From: Paralimibaculum aggregatum
GTDB taxonomy: Bacteria; Pseudomonadota; Alphaproteobacteria; Rhodobacterales; Rhodobacteraceae
NCBI RefSeq assembly: GCF_030270585.1
Contig: NZ_BSYI01000011.1
Location: 1-64,000, forward strand
Length of the DNA stretch: 64,000 bases
Direction of reading: 5' to 3'
A program made the translations under genes and the position numbers. Each line of letters begins with the position of its first letter. Within the stretch, counting starts at the first letter, position 1. Below are positions 1-8,521 of the stretch, piece after piece. The notes beneath the pieces are model-generated. The model saw only the letters and a list, made by a program, of their open reading frames with translations, made no database searches and was not told the DNA's origin.

Positions 1-142
1 CGGCCGGCGCCGGCGGCGCCACATAGCGCGGCGCCGGCGCGGCCTCGTACCGCCGCCCGGCCCAGATCAGATATCCGAACAGCAGGCCGAGGCCGAATGC
101 CGTCAGGATGATGAGGATGGTCTCGCTGGCTCCGTGTTCCAT
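1..142 (-). CDS. Small membrane protein, cut by window edge
   Basis: The start codon is at 142..140 on the minus strand and the gene runs off the left end. About 47 residues are visible: a short polar start (MEHGASET), one strongly hydrophobic stretch at roughly residues 8-28 typical of a single N-terminal transmembrane helix, then a basic GRRYE turn and an Ala/Pro-rich stretch. It is probably anchored in the inner membrane with the Pro-rich part outside the helix. It lies 64 bp downstream of the OmpA-family gene on the same strand and may be co-transcribed. No family is recognised from this fragment. Confidence 0.5.
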   Translation of the reverse strand, partial: MEHGASETILIILTAFGLGLLFGYLIWAGRRYEAAPAPRYVAPPAPA

Positions 143-206
143 GTCCGTCCCTTTCCCGATCGTGTTTCCGAAATGGCCCGGACCGGGTGGCGGCCGGAGC
201 TCCGGC

Positions 207-1637
207 TCAGCTGCCGATCCAGGCGAACTCGATCCGCCGGTTACGCTCGCGGCCCTCGGCGGTCTCGTTGGAGGCCACCGGCGCCGCCGCGCCGCGCCCG
301 ACCGCGCGCAGCAGCTCGCCCGGAAGCCCGCGCGCGACCAGCGCCGCGCGCACCGCCATCGCCCGCTCGGCGCTGAGCGCCCGGTTGCGTGCCGGGTCGC
401 CCTTGGCATCGGTATGGCCAAGGATCTCGAGCCGCCGCCCGGCCACGGCAAGACAGGCATAGGCGATGCCGGCGATCCGGTCGAGCACCCGGTCCATCTC
501 CGGGCCGAGCACGCTCTGCCCGCTCGGGAAGCTCAGCCTGGGCGCGCGCTGGGCGGCGGCGATCGCCCGGGCGCAGCTCTCCCGGTCGGCGGCGATCTCC
601 GGCTCCGGGATCCAGTGCCCGGCGATGCGCCGCTCGGTGCCGCCGGTGAAGGGATCGGTGCGGCGGTCGGTGGCGCCGGCGGGCCGCGACCGGCCGGCCA
701 CCGCGATCTCCCAGTCGGCCGGCAGCACCGCGGCGAGCCAGGCCGCCACCTCGTCGGCGTCCTGCCCCGGCGCGAGGCGGCCCTCGACGGCGAAACGCAC
801 CGCCGCGTCCTCGCCGGGGGCAAGGCTGCCGGCGGCGGTCTCGTAGATCAGGGCGAGCCGGCCGATGGCGCCGAGCGCCACGCTCCAGTCGGCGCTGTTG
901 CCGGTGCCGCCGCCGGTGAGGCGCGCCTCCGCCGGCACCCCGAGCGTGGTGACCGCCTGGCGCACCGAGAGCCCGTCCGGCAGCATGCCGGTCAGCGCAA
1001 GCGCGGCGGTCTCGGGCGGCGGCGGCAGCGGCGGCGGGCCGGCGCCGAGCTCGGGCACCGCCTCCGGATCGTCCCGCAGCGCGGTCTCGCCCGCCGCGGC
1101 GGCGGAACCGGCCTCGTCCGCCTCGGCCCGGCCGATGCGGAAGCTGAGAGCGGCGGGCGGCGGCGGCTCCGCGAGGTCGAAGGCCAGCTCCCAGCCGGCG
1201 CCGACCGCGAGGCGCAGCGCCGCCGCGGTCTCGGCCCGGGCGAAGCCCTCGCGCAGGCGCCCGCTGAGCTCGAGCCGGCCGGCGCAGATGGTGATCCGGG
1301 CCACCGCGATGCGCGGCAGCGCGATCTGCAGGGCGGCGAAGGCGCGCTCCCAGGCGACCGGGTCGCCGGGGCCGGCCGACACCAGCTCCTCGGAGATCCG
1401 GGCGTTCGGGAACAGGCTGCGGAGGCTGCCGGCGCGCAGGCTTGCCGGCAGCGCGCCCGTGACGCGCGGCCGCTCCCCGGCGGTGACGGCGATGCGGAGC
1501 ACCGGGTCGGCGCCCGCCGCCGCCTCCCCGGCCGGCGCGGCATCCGGCGCACCGGCGATGGACAGGCCGAGCGCGAGCCCGAGCGCCCCCGCTCGCGACA
1601 GCATGCCGCCGACCACAGACCCGATCAGGCCACGCAT
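207..1637 (-). CDS. OmpA-family cell-envelope protein
   Basis: This predicts a 476-residue exported protein. The N-terminus (MRGLIGSVVGGMLSRAGALG..) reads as a signal peptide ending near the AGAPDAAPAG segment. The middle ~300 residues are Ala/Pro/Glu-rich with no motif I can name. The last ~110 residues form an OmpA-like peptidoglycan-binding domain, with the LSFPSGQSVL strand, the GHTDAKGD loop carrying the Asp that contacts diaminopimelate, and a closing NRRIEF with the paired Arg. It probably tethers envelope to peptidoglycan from the periplasm. The start at 1637 was chosen because the signal peptide begins there; upstream in-frame sequence has no protein-like character. Confidence 0.8.
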   Translation of the reverse strand: MRGLIGSVVGGMLSRAGALGLALGLSIAGAPDAAPAGEAAAGADPVLRIAVTAGERPRVTGALPASLRAGSLRSLFPNARISEELVSAGPGDPVAWERAFAALQIALPRIAVARITICAGRLELSGRLREGFARAETAAALRLAVGAGWELAFDLAEPPPPAALSFRIGRAEADEAGSAAAAGETALRDDPEAVPELGAGPPPLPPPPETAALALTGMLPDGLSVRQAVTTLGVPAEARLTGGGTGNSADWSVALGAIGRLALIYETAAGSLAPGEDAAVRFAVEGRLAPGQDADEVAAWLAAVLPADWEIAVAGRSRPAGATDRRTDPFTGGTERRIAGHWIPEPEIAADRESCARAIAAAQRAPRLSFPSGQSVLGPEMDRVLDRIAGIAYACLAVAGRRLEILGHTDAKGDPARNRALSAERAMAVRAALVARGLPGELLRAVGRGAAAPVASNETAEGRERNRRIEFAWIGS

Positions 1638-1834
1638 CGCCCCCGTCCCTTTCCCCGTCTGCCGGGGCAACGCGCCACGTCGCCGCCCGGTCACCCGCAA
1701 TCTGGTGCTGCGTCCCGGCGAGACTACCCGATGCCGCCGCCCCGCGCGACACATCTTCGCCGCGCCGGCCTTGCGGCGGCGCAGTCGCGGCGCCGGCCTT
1801 GCGGCGGTGCCGCCGCCGCGGGGCCGCCCGCCGC

Positions 1835-2746
1835 TCAGGGCGCGGCGGCGCCCCGGGCCACCCGCCGGCGCAGGCGGGTCTCGCGCAGCGAGATGTAGAG
1901 CGTCGCGCCGATGATGATGGCGCCGCCCGCCGCGGTCCAGCCGTCGATGGTCTCGCCGAACAGCAGCCAGCCGGCGAGCCCGACGGTGATCAGGCGCAGA
2001 TAGGTGAAGGGCGCGATGAAGCCGGCATCGCCCACCGCATAGGCCCGGATGTCGGAATAGGTGCGCACCGCCGAGCCGAGCACCAGCACGGCAAGGATGG
2101 CCCAGGCGAGCCCGCCCTGCGGCAGGCCCCAGACGAACAGCGCCGGCGGCAGCGTCGCCGCCACCACGACGATGGAGGAGGAGACGAAGACCGCGTCGGA
2201 GCCGTCGACCGAGCCGATCTGCCGCCCGATGATCAGCGCCGCGGCGAAGGCGAGGGCCGAGAGGATCGCGATCGCCATCACCGGGTCGAAGGCGGCGATG
2301 CCCGGGCGCAGGATCACCACCGCGCCGAGCAGGCCGGCGGCGATCGCGCCCCAGCGGCGCAGGCCGACCGGCTCGCCCATGAAGAGCGCGGCGAAGGCGG
2401 TGGCGAAGGCCGGCGCCAGGAAGAACAGGATGGTGGAGGTGGCCAGCTCGAGATGCGCGATGGCGTAGAAACCGGAATTCAGCGCGACGCCGATCAGCAG
2501 CCCGCGCAGCAGGTGCAGCGGCCAGCGGCTGAAGCGGATCGGGGCGCCGCCGCTGAGCCTTGCCCGCACCAGGAAGGGCAGCACCAGCACCGCCGCGAAG
2601 GCCGAGCGCAGGAAGGCCAGCATGGAGGTGTGCAGCTCCGGGCTGAGCAGGCGCACCGCGACGGTCATGGCGGTGGCACCCGCCACCGAGGCGAGAAGCC
2701 AGAGCGCGCCCTGTGCATTCGGTGAGAGCGGATCGGGCCGGGGCAT
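1835..2746 (-). CDS. EamA/DMT-superfamily transporter
   Basis: This 303-residue protein is almost entirely hydrophobic, with about ten predicted membrane helices in two repeated five-helix halves, as in the EamA (DUF6) family of drug/metabolite transporters. The second half includes the family-typical APFTYLRLITVGLAGWLLFGE segment near residue 245, followed by a basic cytoplasmic tail. Homologues export amino acids or other metabolites across the inner membrane; the substrate cannot be told from sequence. It is a single gene, transcribed away from xerC and 197 bp upstream of the OmpA-family gene. Confidence 0.85.
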   Translation of the reverse strand: MPRPDPLSPNAQGALWLLASVAGATAMTVAVRLLSPELHTSMLAFLRSAFAAVLVLPFLVRARLSGGAPIRFSRWPLHLLRGLLIGVALNSGFYAIAHLELATSTILFFLAPAFATAFAALFMGEPVGLRRWGAIAAGLLGAVVILRPGIAAFDPVMAIAILSALAFAAALIIGRQIGSVDGSDAVFVSSSIVVVAATLPPALFVWGLPQGGLAWAILAVLVLGSAVRTYSDIRAYAVGDAGFIAPFTYLRLITVGLAGWLLFGETIDGWTAAGGAIIIGATLYISLRETRLRRRVARGAAAP

Positions 2747-2956
2747 GGGAGGAGGTCCTCGGGACTGTGGGCGGCCAACCTAGCGGTTGTCTGCCCGCGC
2801 CGGCAAGACGCAAGGCCGCAAGGCTGCCTTGCCCGGCCTGTCGCCGGCCTGCCGGCCGGCCCGCCGCCTCCCCCACCCTGTCGGCCATCCGCCCCCGGCC
2901 CGCGGTTTCAAGAGCCCACCCATGGGAGGCGGCGGGGGCTGCGCCGGGCGGGGCGG

Positions 2957-3934
2957 TCAGTCCCCTCCCCGGGGATGGGTCGCGGCGTGCACCGCGGCGA
3001 GGCGGGCGGCATCGACGCCGGTATAGACCTGGGTGGTGGCAAGGCGGGCATGGCCGAGCAGCTCCTGCACCGCGCGCAGGTCGCCACCAGCCGCCAGCAG
3101 CTCGGTGGCGAAGGCGTGGCGCAGGGCGTGCGGCGTGGCATTGGCCGGCAGGCCGAGCCCGGCCCGCGCCGCGGCCATCGCCCGGCGCACCATGTTGCCG
3201 TGGAGCGGGCCGCCGCGGGCGCCGAGAAAGAGCGCGCCCCCGGGCGTCGCGGCATGCGGGCAGAGCCGGCGGTAGCGCTCGACCCAGGCGCCGGCGGCCG
3301 GCAGCACCGGCACCCGGCGGCTGCGCCCGCCCTTGCCGCGCACCGTCACCGCATCGCCGAGCGGCGCGTCGCCCCAGCGCAGCCCCAGCGCCTCGGAGAT
3401 CCGCAGCCCGGCGCCCCAGAGCAGCGCCAGCACCGCGGCGTCGCGGGCGGCGATCCAGGGCTCGGGATGGCCGGCATCGACCGCGGCGAGCAGCGCCTGG
3501 GCATCCGCGGCCGCCACCGGACGGGGCAGCGGGCGCGGCGATTTCGGGCTGGTCACGCCGTGGATCGCTTCGCAGGCGATGCCCTCCCGCTCCTCGAGGA
3601 AGGCGAAGAAGCCGCGCAGCGCCGAGACCGCGCGGGACAGCGAGCGCCCGGAGCGGCCGCGGGCGCGCTCCGCCGCCAGCCAGGCGCGGAAATCGCCCAG
3701 CGTCAGCCCGGCCAGCGCCGCCGGCGCCGGGGCGCCGCCGAGATGGCCTGTGAGAAATCCGAGGAACCCCGCAAGATCCGCGACATAGGCGGTTCGCGTC
3801 GCCGGGGCCCGACCGCTGGCGGCGAGATGCGCCGCCCAGCGCGCCAGCAGCTCGCCGAGCGCCGGCGCGAGCCCGGCCGCCGCCGCCCCGCCGGCAACGG
3901 CAGGGCCCGGGCCGGAGCCGCTGCGCCCGGCCAC
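2957..3934 (-). CDS. xerC: Tyrosine recombinase XerC
   Basis: This 325-residue protein has an N-terminal SAM-like core-binding domain (about residues 25-120) and a C-terminal phage-integrase catalytic domain. The complete catalytic set is visible: R178 (GAGLRISEAL), K201 (VRGKGGRS), H269 and R272 (PHALRHAFA), H295 (LLGHARL) and the nucleophile Y304 (TTQVYTGVD). XerC acts with XerD to resolve chromosome dimers at dif. No integron or phage genes are nearby, and it sits 8 bp behind DUF484 and fsa, an arrangement usual for Rhodobacterales, which argues for the housekeeping recombinase. The N-terminus (Gly/Ala/Pro-rich, ~25 residues) is longer than usual. Confidence 0.92.
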   Translation of the reverse strand: MAGRSGSGPGPAVAGGAAAAGLAPALGELLARWAAHLAASGRAPATRTAYVADLAGFLGFLTGHLGGAPAPAALAGLTLGDFRAWLAAERARGRSGRSLSRAVSALRGFFAFLEEREGIACEAIHGVTSPKSPRPLPRPVAAADAQALLAAVDAGHPEPWIAARDAAVLALLWGAGLRISEALGLRWGDAPLGDAVTVRGKGGRSRRVPVLPAAGAWVERYRRLCPHAATPGGALFLGARGGPLHGNMVRRAMAAARAGLGLPANATPHALRHAFATELLAAGGDLRAVQELLGHARLATTQVYTGVDAARLAAVHAATHPRGGD

Positions 3935-3942
3935 CCGGCGCC

Positions 3943-4710
3943 TCAGGCGGCGGCGAGGCGCTGGAGCAGCAGCCGCTCCACCACGCCGCCGAAGAAGATC
4001 AGCAGGTCGACCCCCTGGTCCGGGCCGAAGCGGTCCGGGTCGGCGGCGCCGAAGAGCAGCAGCCCGGCCGCGCCGTCGAGCTCGAGGCGCATCATCGCCT
4101 CGGAGCGCACCGAGGTGAGATGGCCGAAGATCAGCTCCGCCTCGCTCGAGGCCTCGCGCAGCACCACGCCCTCGGGCACCGGGCCGCCATCCAGCATCAG
4201 ATAGGCCTCGACCATGCCCTCGGGCAGCGCCAGCACGCGGCCCTCGAGCCCCTCGCCGAGCCCGTCCGCCGGGCGCGCCTCGTCGATCTCCGCCTCGAGG
4301 CAGAGCCGGGCCTCCTCGACGCCGATCAGCCGCGGCACCTCGACGGTGAGGCAGCGCAGGAAGCCGGTGAGCTCGGTCTCGGCGATCAGCGCCAGCACCG
4401 CGCGGTGCAGCGACCGGGTGCCGGCGACGTTCTCGTAGGCCGCGGCGATCACCGAGCGGTTGGCCTGCACGAGCCGCTTCAGCCGGCTCTCGAGGCGCTC
4501 CACCAGCCGGTCGCGCAGATCCACCACCTGCCGGTCCGGCGCCGCGGTCTCGCCGATCAGCGCGCGCATCACCTGGTCGTCGGCGAGCACCAGCTCGGGA
4601 TCGGCCACGATCAGCGAGCGGATCAGGTCGCGCTCGTCGGTGTTGAGCTCGAAGCTGTTCGGCGCCCAGCCCTGGGCGGCACCGGTTCCGGGCCCGGTCG
4701 CACGATCCAT
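3943..4710 (-). CDS. DUF484 family protein
   Basis: This 255-residue soluble protein matches the DUF484 family, which has a GAF-like fold and is commonly encoded directly upstream of xerC. Visible parts are an N-terminal helical segment (LNTDERDLIRSLIVADPELV, about 22-41), a coiled-coil-like RDRLVERLESRLKRL stretch near residue 65 and a C-terminal GAF-like half. Its biochemical role is unknown; conservation of linkage suggests a link to recombination or division. The start at 4710 gives the family's usual length and leaves 10 bp to the fsa stop, so fsa, DUF484 and xerC form one minus-strand operon. Confidence 0.88.
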   Translation of the reverse strand: MDRATGPGTGAAQGWAPNSFELNTDERDLIRSLIVADPELVLADDQVMRALIGETAAPDRQVVDLRDRLVERLESRLKRLVQANRSVIAAAYENVAGTRSLHRAVLALIAETELTGFLRCLTVEVPRLIGVEEARLCLEAEIDEARPADGLGEGLEGRVLALPEGMVEAYLMLDGGPVPEGVVLREASSEAELIFGHLTSVRSEAMMRLELDGAAGLLLFGAADPDRFGPDQGVDLLIFFGGVVERLLLQRLAAA

Positions 4711-4720
4711 GCCCCGCCCC

Positions 4721-5377
4721 TCAGCCGAGGATCGACTGGCCGGTCTTGGCCCAGTCAGCAAGGAAGGTCTCGAGGCCCTTGTCGGTGAGCGGATGATCGG
4801 CCAGCTTGCGCAGCACGCCCGGCGGCAGGGTGGCGACATCCGCGCCGATCTTCGCGGCCTCCTGCACGTGATTGACCGTGCGGATCGAGGCGGCAAGGAT
4901 CTGCGTCTCGAAATGGTAGTTGTCGTAGATCTGGCGGATGTCCGCGATCAGCGCCATGCCGTCGAGGCCGATATCGTCGAGCCGGCCGATGAAGGGCGAG
5001 ATGAAGGTGGCGCCGGCCTTGGCGGCGAGCAGCGCCTGATTGGCGGAGAAGCAGAGCGTGACATTGACCATGGTGCCGGCATCGCTCAGCGTCTTGCAGG
5101 CGCGCAGACCGTCCCAGGTGAGCGGCACCTTGACCGCGATGTTGGGCGCGATCTCGGCAAGCCGGCGGCCCTCGGCGATCATCGCCTCCGCCTCGGTGGC
5201 AGCGACCTCGGCCGAGACCGGGCCGGAGACCGCGGCGCAGATCTCGGCGGTGACCTCCTCGATCTTGCGGCCGGATTTCAGGATCAGCGACGGGTTGGTG
5301 GTCACGCCGTCGACCATGCCGGTCGCGGCAAGGGCACGGATTTCGGCGATGTCGGCGGTATCGACGAAGAATTTCAT
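4721..5377 (-). CDS. fsa: Fructose-6-phosphate aldolase / transaldolase-like protein
   Basis: This 218-residue protein is a small transaldolase-family enzyme of the FSA/TalC subgroup: [13 protein letters not shown] start, GVTTNPSLI motif near residue 25, Schiff-base Lys in the IAVKVPLT segment near residue 86, then [17 protein letters not shown] and the [10 protein letters not shown] loop. Members either cleave fructose-6-phosphate to dihydroxyacetone and glyceraldehyde-3-phosphate or act as short transaldolases in the pentose phosphate pathway; sequence alone does not separate the two. It is the first gene of the minus-strand unit fsa-DUF484-xerC and is divergent from priA. Confidence 0.92.
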   Translation of the reverse strand: MKFFVDTADIAEIRALAATGMVDGVTTNPSLILKSGRKIEEVTAEICAAVSGPVSAEVAATEAEAMIAEGRRLAEIAPNIAVKVPLTWDGLRACKTLSDAGTMVNVTLCFSANQALLAAKAGATFISPFIGRLDDIGLDGMALIADIRQIYDNYHFETQILAASIRTVNHVQEAAKIGADVATLPPGVLRKLADHPLTDKGLETFLADWAKTGQSILG

Positions 5378-5584
5378 GGGATCTCCCGGGGCATGCTGTG
5401 GCCGGCGCGATTGCCGGGCGCACCATAGGCGAGAGCCGGGCGCCGCGAAAGCCCCGAGGGCGGCCGCGGCATCGCCGGGGCGGGAGGCCCGACGCCGCCC
5501 CCGGCCCGGCGCCGCCGCGGCGGCCTGCAGGGCGGCGCGGCACGGCCCGGGAGAGCGGCGGGCCGGCGCCCCGGGGGCGGGGCC

Positions 5585-7807
5585 GTGAGCGGCGCGGCGC
5601 GGGAGCCGCGGGAGGCGGTGTTCGGCCCCGGCGAGCGGGTCGCGGTGCTGGTGCCGGCGCCGCTCGACGGCCCGCTCGACTACCGCGTGCCGGAGGGGAT
5701 GGTGCTCGCGCCCGGGGCGATCGTGGAGGTCGGGCTCGGCCGGCGCGGCGTGATCGGTGCGGTCTGGGGCCCCGGCACCGCGGCGATGGCCGACGACCGG
5801 GTGAAGCCGGTGCGCCGGGTGCTCGAGGTGCCGCCGCTCGGCGCGCCGCTGCGCCGCTTCGTGGCGCGGGCGGCGGAGTATACCCTGACCCCGCCGGGGC
5901 AGATGCTGCAGCTCGCGCTCCGGGTGCCGGACCTGGCGAACCCGCCGCAGGGCAGGATCGTCTACCGCCTCGCGCCGGCCGGGCTGCCGCCGGGCCTGCG
6001 CGTCACCGAGGCGCGGCAGCGGGCGCTCGATACCCTGGCCGGCGCGCCGGAGGGGCTGACCGCCGCCGCCATCGCCGAGACCGCGGGCGCCAGCCCCGCG
6101 GTGCTGCGGGCCATGGTGGCGGCCGGCGCGCTCAGCGCCGCGCGCGAGCACCGCGAGACGCCCTATCCCGCGCTGTTCGGGCAGGCCGCGGGGCAGCATC
6201 TCAGCGGCCCGCAGGAGGCGGCGGCCAGCACGCTGCGCGCCGCGGTGGCGAGCGGCGGCTTCGCCACCCTGCTGATCCGCGGCGTCACCGGCTCGGGCAA
6301 GACCGAGGTCTATCTCGAGGCGGTGGCCGAGGCGATCGCGCAGGGCCGGCAGGCGCTGGTGCTGGTGCCCGAGGTGGCGCTGACGCCGGCCTTCCTCGCC
6401 CGCGTCGAAGCGCGCTTCGGCGCCCGCCCGGCGGCCTGGCATCACGGCGTCGGCCAGGCCGAGCGGCGGCGGCTCTGGATGGCGACGGCGGCCGGCGAGG
6501 TGCCGCTGGTGGTGGGCGCGCGCTCGGCGCTGTTCCTGCCGTTCCGGCGGCTCGGGCTGATCGTCGTCGACGAGGAGCATGACGGCTCCTACAAGCAGGA
6601 GGACGGGGTGCTCTACCACGCCCGCGACATGGCGGTGCTGCGTGCCGCCGAGGAGGGCGCGCTGGCGGTGCTGGCCTCGGCGACGCCGTCGCTCGAGAGC
6701 TGGGCCAATGCCGAGGCCGGGAAGTATCGCCGGATCGACCTGCCCGAGCGCTTCGGCCCGGCGGCGATGCCGGAGATCCGGCTGGTCGACCTGCGCGGCG
6801 ATGCCCCGCCGCGCGATGCCTGGCTCTCGGAGCGGCTGGCCCTCGCCATCGACCGGCGCATCGCCGCGGGCGAGCAGGCGCTGCTGTTCCTCAACCGCCG
6901 CGGCTATGCGCCGCTCACCCTCTGCCGCAACTGCGGCCACCGCTTCGCCTGCCCGGACTGCGACGTCGCCATGGTCACCCACCGCCTGCGCGGGCGGCTG
7001 GTCTGCCACCAGTGCGGGCGCACCGCGCCGCTGCCGCGCGCCTGCCCCGCCTGCGGCCGCGACGACCGGCTCTCGGAATGCGGCCCCGGCGTCGAGCGCA
7101 TCGCCGAGGAGGCGGCGCGGCGGTTTCCCGGCGCGCGGCTCTCGGTGCTCTCGTCCGACCATGTGACCGGCCCGCAGGAGATGCGCGCCCGGCTCGAGGA
7201 GATCGCCGAGGGAAGGGTCGACCTGATCGTCGGCACCCAGATCGTCGCCAAGGGGCACAACTTCCCGCGGCTGACGCTGGTCGGCGTGGTCGATGCCGAT
7301 CTCGGGCTGCATGGCGGCGACCTGCGCGCGGCGGAGCGCACCTTCCAGCTGATCTCCCAGGTGGCCGGGCGCGCCGGGCGGGCCGAGAAGCCGGGCACAG
7401 CGCTGATCCAGACCGCGAATCCCGACCATCCGGTGATGCGGGCGATCCTCTCCGGCGAGGCCGAGGCCTTCTGGGCGGCCGAGGCGGAGGCGCGGCTGGC
7501 CGCCGGCGCGCCGCCCTATGGCCGCATGGCCGGGGTGATCCTGAGCGGCCCGCAGGAGGGCCCGGTCTGGGAGGTGGCGCGCGCCCTCGGCCGCGGCCGC
7601 GGCATGCTGGAGCGGGCCGGGATCGAGCTCTACGGCCCGGCGCCGGCACCGCTCGCCCGGCTGCGCGGCCGCTTCCGGGTGCGGCTGCTGGCCAAGGCGC
7701 CGAAGGGAGCCCCGCTGCAGGCCGCGCTGAAGGCCTGGCGGGCACAGGTGAAGGTGCCCGGCGCAGTGCGACTCACCATCGACATCGACCCCCAGAGCTT
7801 CCTCTGA
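5585..7807 (+). CDS. priA: Primosomal replication helicase PriA
   Basis: This 740-residue protein is PriA, the superfamily-2 DNA helicase that reloads the replisome at stalled forks. An N-terminal fork-binding domain is followed by Walker [10 protein letters not shown] near residue 232, DEEH box [15 protein letters not shown] near 330, a zinc-binding insertion with four CxxC pairs ([14 protein letters not shown], then CHQCGR and CPACGR), and helicase motifs V/VI ([25 protein letters not shown]). The start is GTG at 5585; no ATG upstream extends the N-terminus convincingly. It is divergent from fsa with 207 bp between them, a pairing usual in Rhodobacterales. Confidence 0.95.
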   Translation: MSGAAREPREAVFGPGERVAVLVPAPLDGPLDYRVPEGMVLAPGAIVEVGLGRRGVIGAVWGPGTAAMADDRVKPVRRVLEVPPLGAPLRRFVARAAEYTLTPPGQMLQLALRVPDLANPPQGRIVYRLAPAGLPPGLRVTEARQRALDTLAGAPEGLTAAAIAETAGASPAVLRAMVAAGALSAAREHRETPYPALFGQAAGQHLSGPQEAAASTLRAAVASGGFATLLIRGVTGSGKTEVYLEAVAEAIAQGRQALVLVPEVALTPAFLARVEARFGARPAAWHHGVGQAERRRLWMATAAGEVPLVVGARSALFLPFRRLGLIVVDEEHDGSYKQEDGVLYHARDMAVLRAAEEGALAVLASATPSLESWANAEAGKYRRIDLPERFGPAAMPEIRLVDLRGDAPPRDAWLSERLALAIDRRIAAGEQALLFLNRRGYAPLTLCRNCGHRFACPDCDVAMVTHRLRGRLVCHQCGRTAPLPRACPACGRDDRLSECGPGVERIAEEAARRFPGARLSVLSSDHVTGPQEMRARLEEIAEGRVDLIVGTQIVAKGHNFPRLTLVGVVDADLGLHGGDLRAAERTFQLISQVAGRAGRAEKPGTALIQTANPDHPVMRAILSGEAEAFWAAEAEARLAAGAPPYGRMAGVILSGPQEGPVWEVARALGRGRGMLERAGIELYGPAPAPLARLRGRFRVRLLAKAPKGAPLQAALKAWRAQVKVPGAVRLTIDIDPQSFL

Positions 7808-7828
7808 ACCGGCACCGCGGACGCCGAG

Positions 7829-7859
7829 GCCCCGCCGGGCCGGGCGTGCGCGGCGGGGC
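7829..7859 (+). terminator. Possible hairpin terminator after priA
   Basis: An 8-bp inverted repeat GCCCCGCC (7829-7836) / GGCGGGGC (7852-7859) with a 15-nt loop begins 22 bp after the priA stop. There is no U-tract, so it would be at best a weak intrinsic terminator or a 3'-end stabilising structure. Confidence 0.3.
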
Positions 7860-7994
7860 AGGCGGCGGACGCGGCGTGCCTCACCACCGACGTCGGCCCG
7901 CGGGACTTTCCCTGAGCCGGCGTCGGGGAGGCGAGCGGATCCGCGCCGCGGAGGCCGGGTCTGGGCAGTGAGTGGAGCGGGGCAGGCGCGGGGC

Positions 7995-8463
7995 CGAGGT
8001 TCCGCCCGCTCGGGGGATGCCGAGCGGGAACGGCGCCGGGCGGATGATCGGACGGACATGATGGGCGGAGCGGAACGGGCACCGGGCGGACGTTCCGGCG
8101 GAACAAATGTTACGGGACCGATGGGGCGCCGGGCAGAAGTTCCGACCGAGCAAATGGCATGGAGCGGAAAAGGCACCGGTCGGAGGTTCCGGCCGAACAA
8201 AGGGTGTGGAGCGGGAAACGCGCCGGGCGGAGGTTCCGGCCGAACAAAGGGTGTGGAGCGGGAAAGGCGCCGGGCGGAATTTCCGGCGGAACAGATGGTA
8301 TGGGCCCGATAGGGTGTCGGGCGGAGGTTCCGGCGGAACAGATGGTGCGGGGCTGGAATGGTGTCGGGCGGTGGCTCCGGCGGAACATCGGGTGCGAGGC
8401 GGGACGGGCGCCTGGTGGCGGTTCTGCCGGTGCCGGGCTCCGGCGCCCGGGCGGGCCCCTTTC
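7995..8463. repeat. 47-bp tandem repeat array, about ten copies
   Basis: Units begin at 7995, 8042, 8088, 8135, 8182, 8229, 8276, 8323, 8370 and 8417; the step is 47 bp (46 once). The best copies (8182 and 8229) differ at one base in 47. Both ends of the array decay, and a further degenerate copy is visible from about 7951. A typical unit starts GGAGGTTCCGGCSGAACAAA, followed by a GTGTGGAGCGGGAAAGGCGC-like half. Conservation runs across the whole unit, so this is a minisatellite-type direct repeat and not repeat plus unique spacer. Since 47 is not a multiple of three and all frames are open, coding is unlikely. It fills most of the 714-bp spacer between priA and the convergent receiver protein; nothing else is seen there. 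Confidence 0.9.
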
Positions 8464-8521
8464 CGTGCCGGATTCAAGGCCCGGCGACGTGCCAGGGGGG
8501 GGCGTCGGAGGGCGCCGGCGC

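Noticed and set aside
2957-3934. XerC-like gene as an integrase of a mobile element
   Set aside because: The housekeeping neighbourhood fsa-DUF484-xerC, with no attachment repeats, tRNA or cargo genes nearby.
7995-8463. CRISPR array
   Set aside because: Conservation extends over the whole 47-bp unit; there are no unique spacers and no cas genes in the window.
7881-8477. Coding potential of the 47-bp repeat (long open frames on both strands)
   Set aside because: The period shifts the frame each unit and nearly all six frames are open, so openness is explained by composition.
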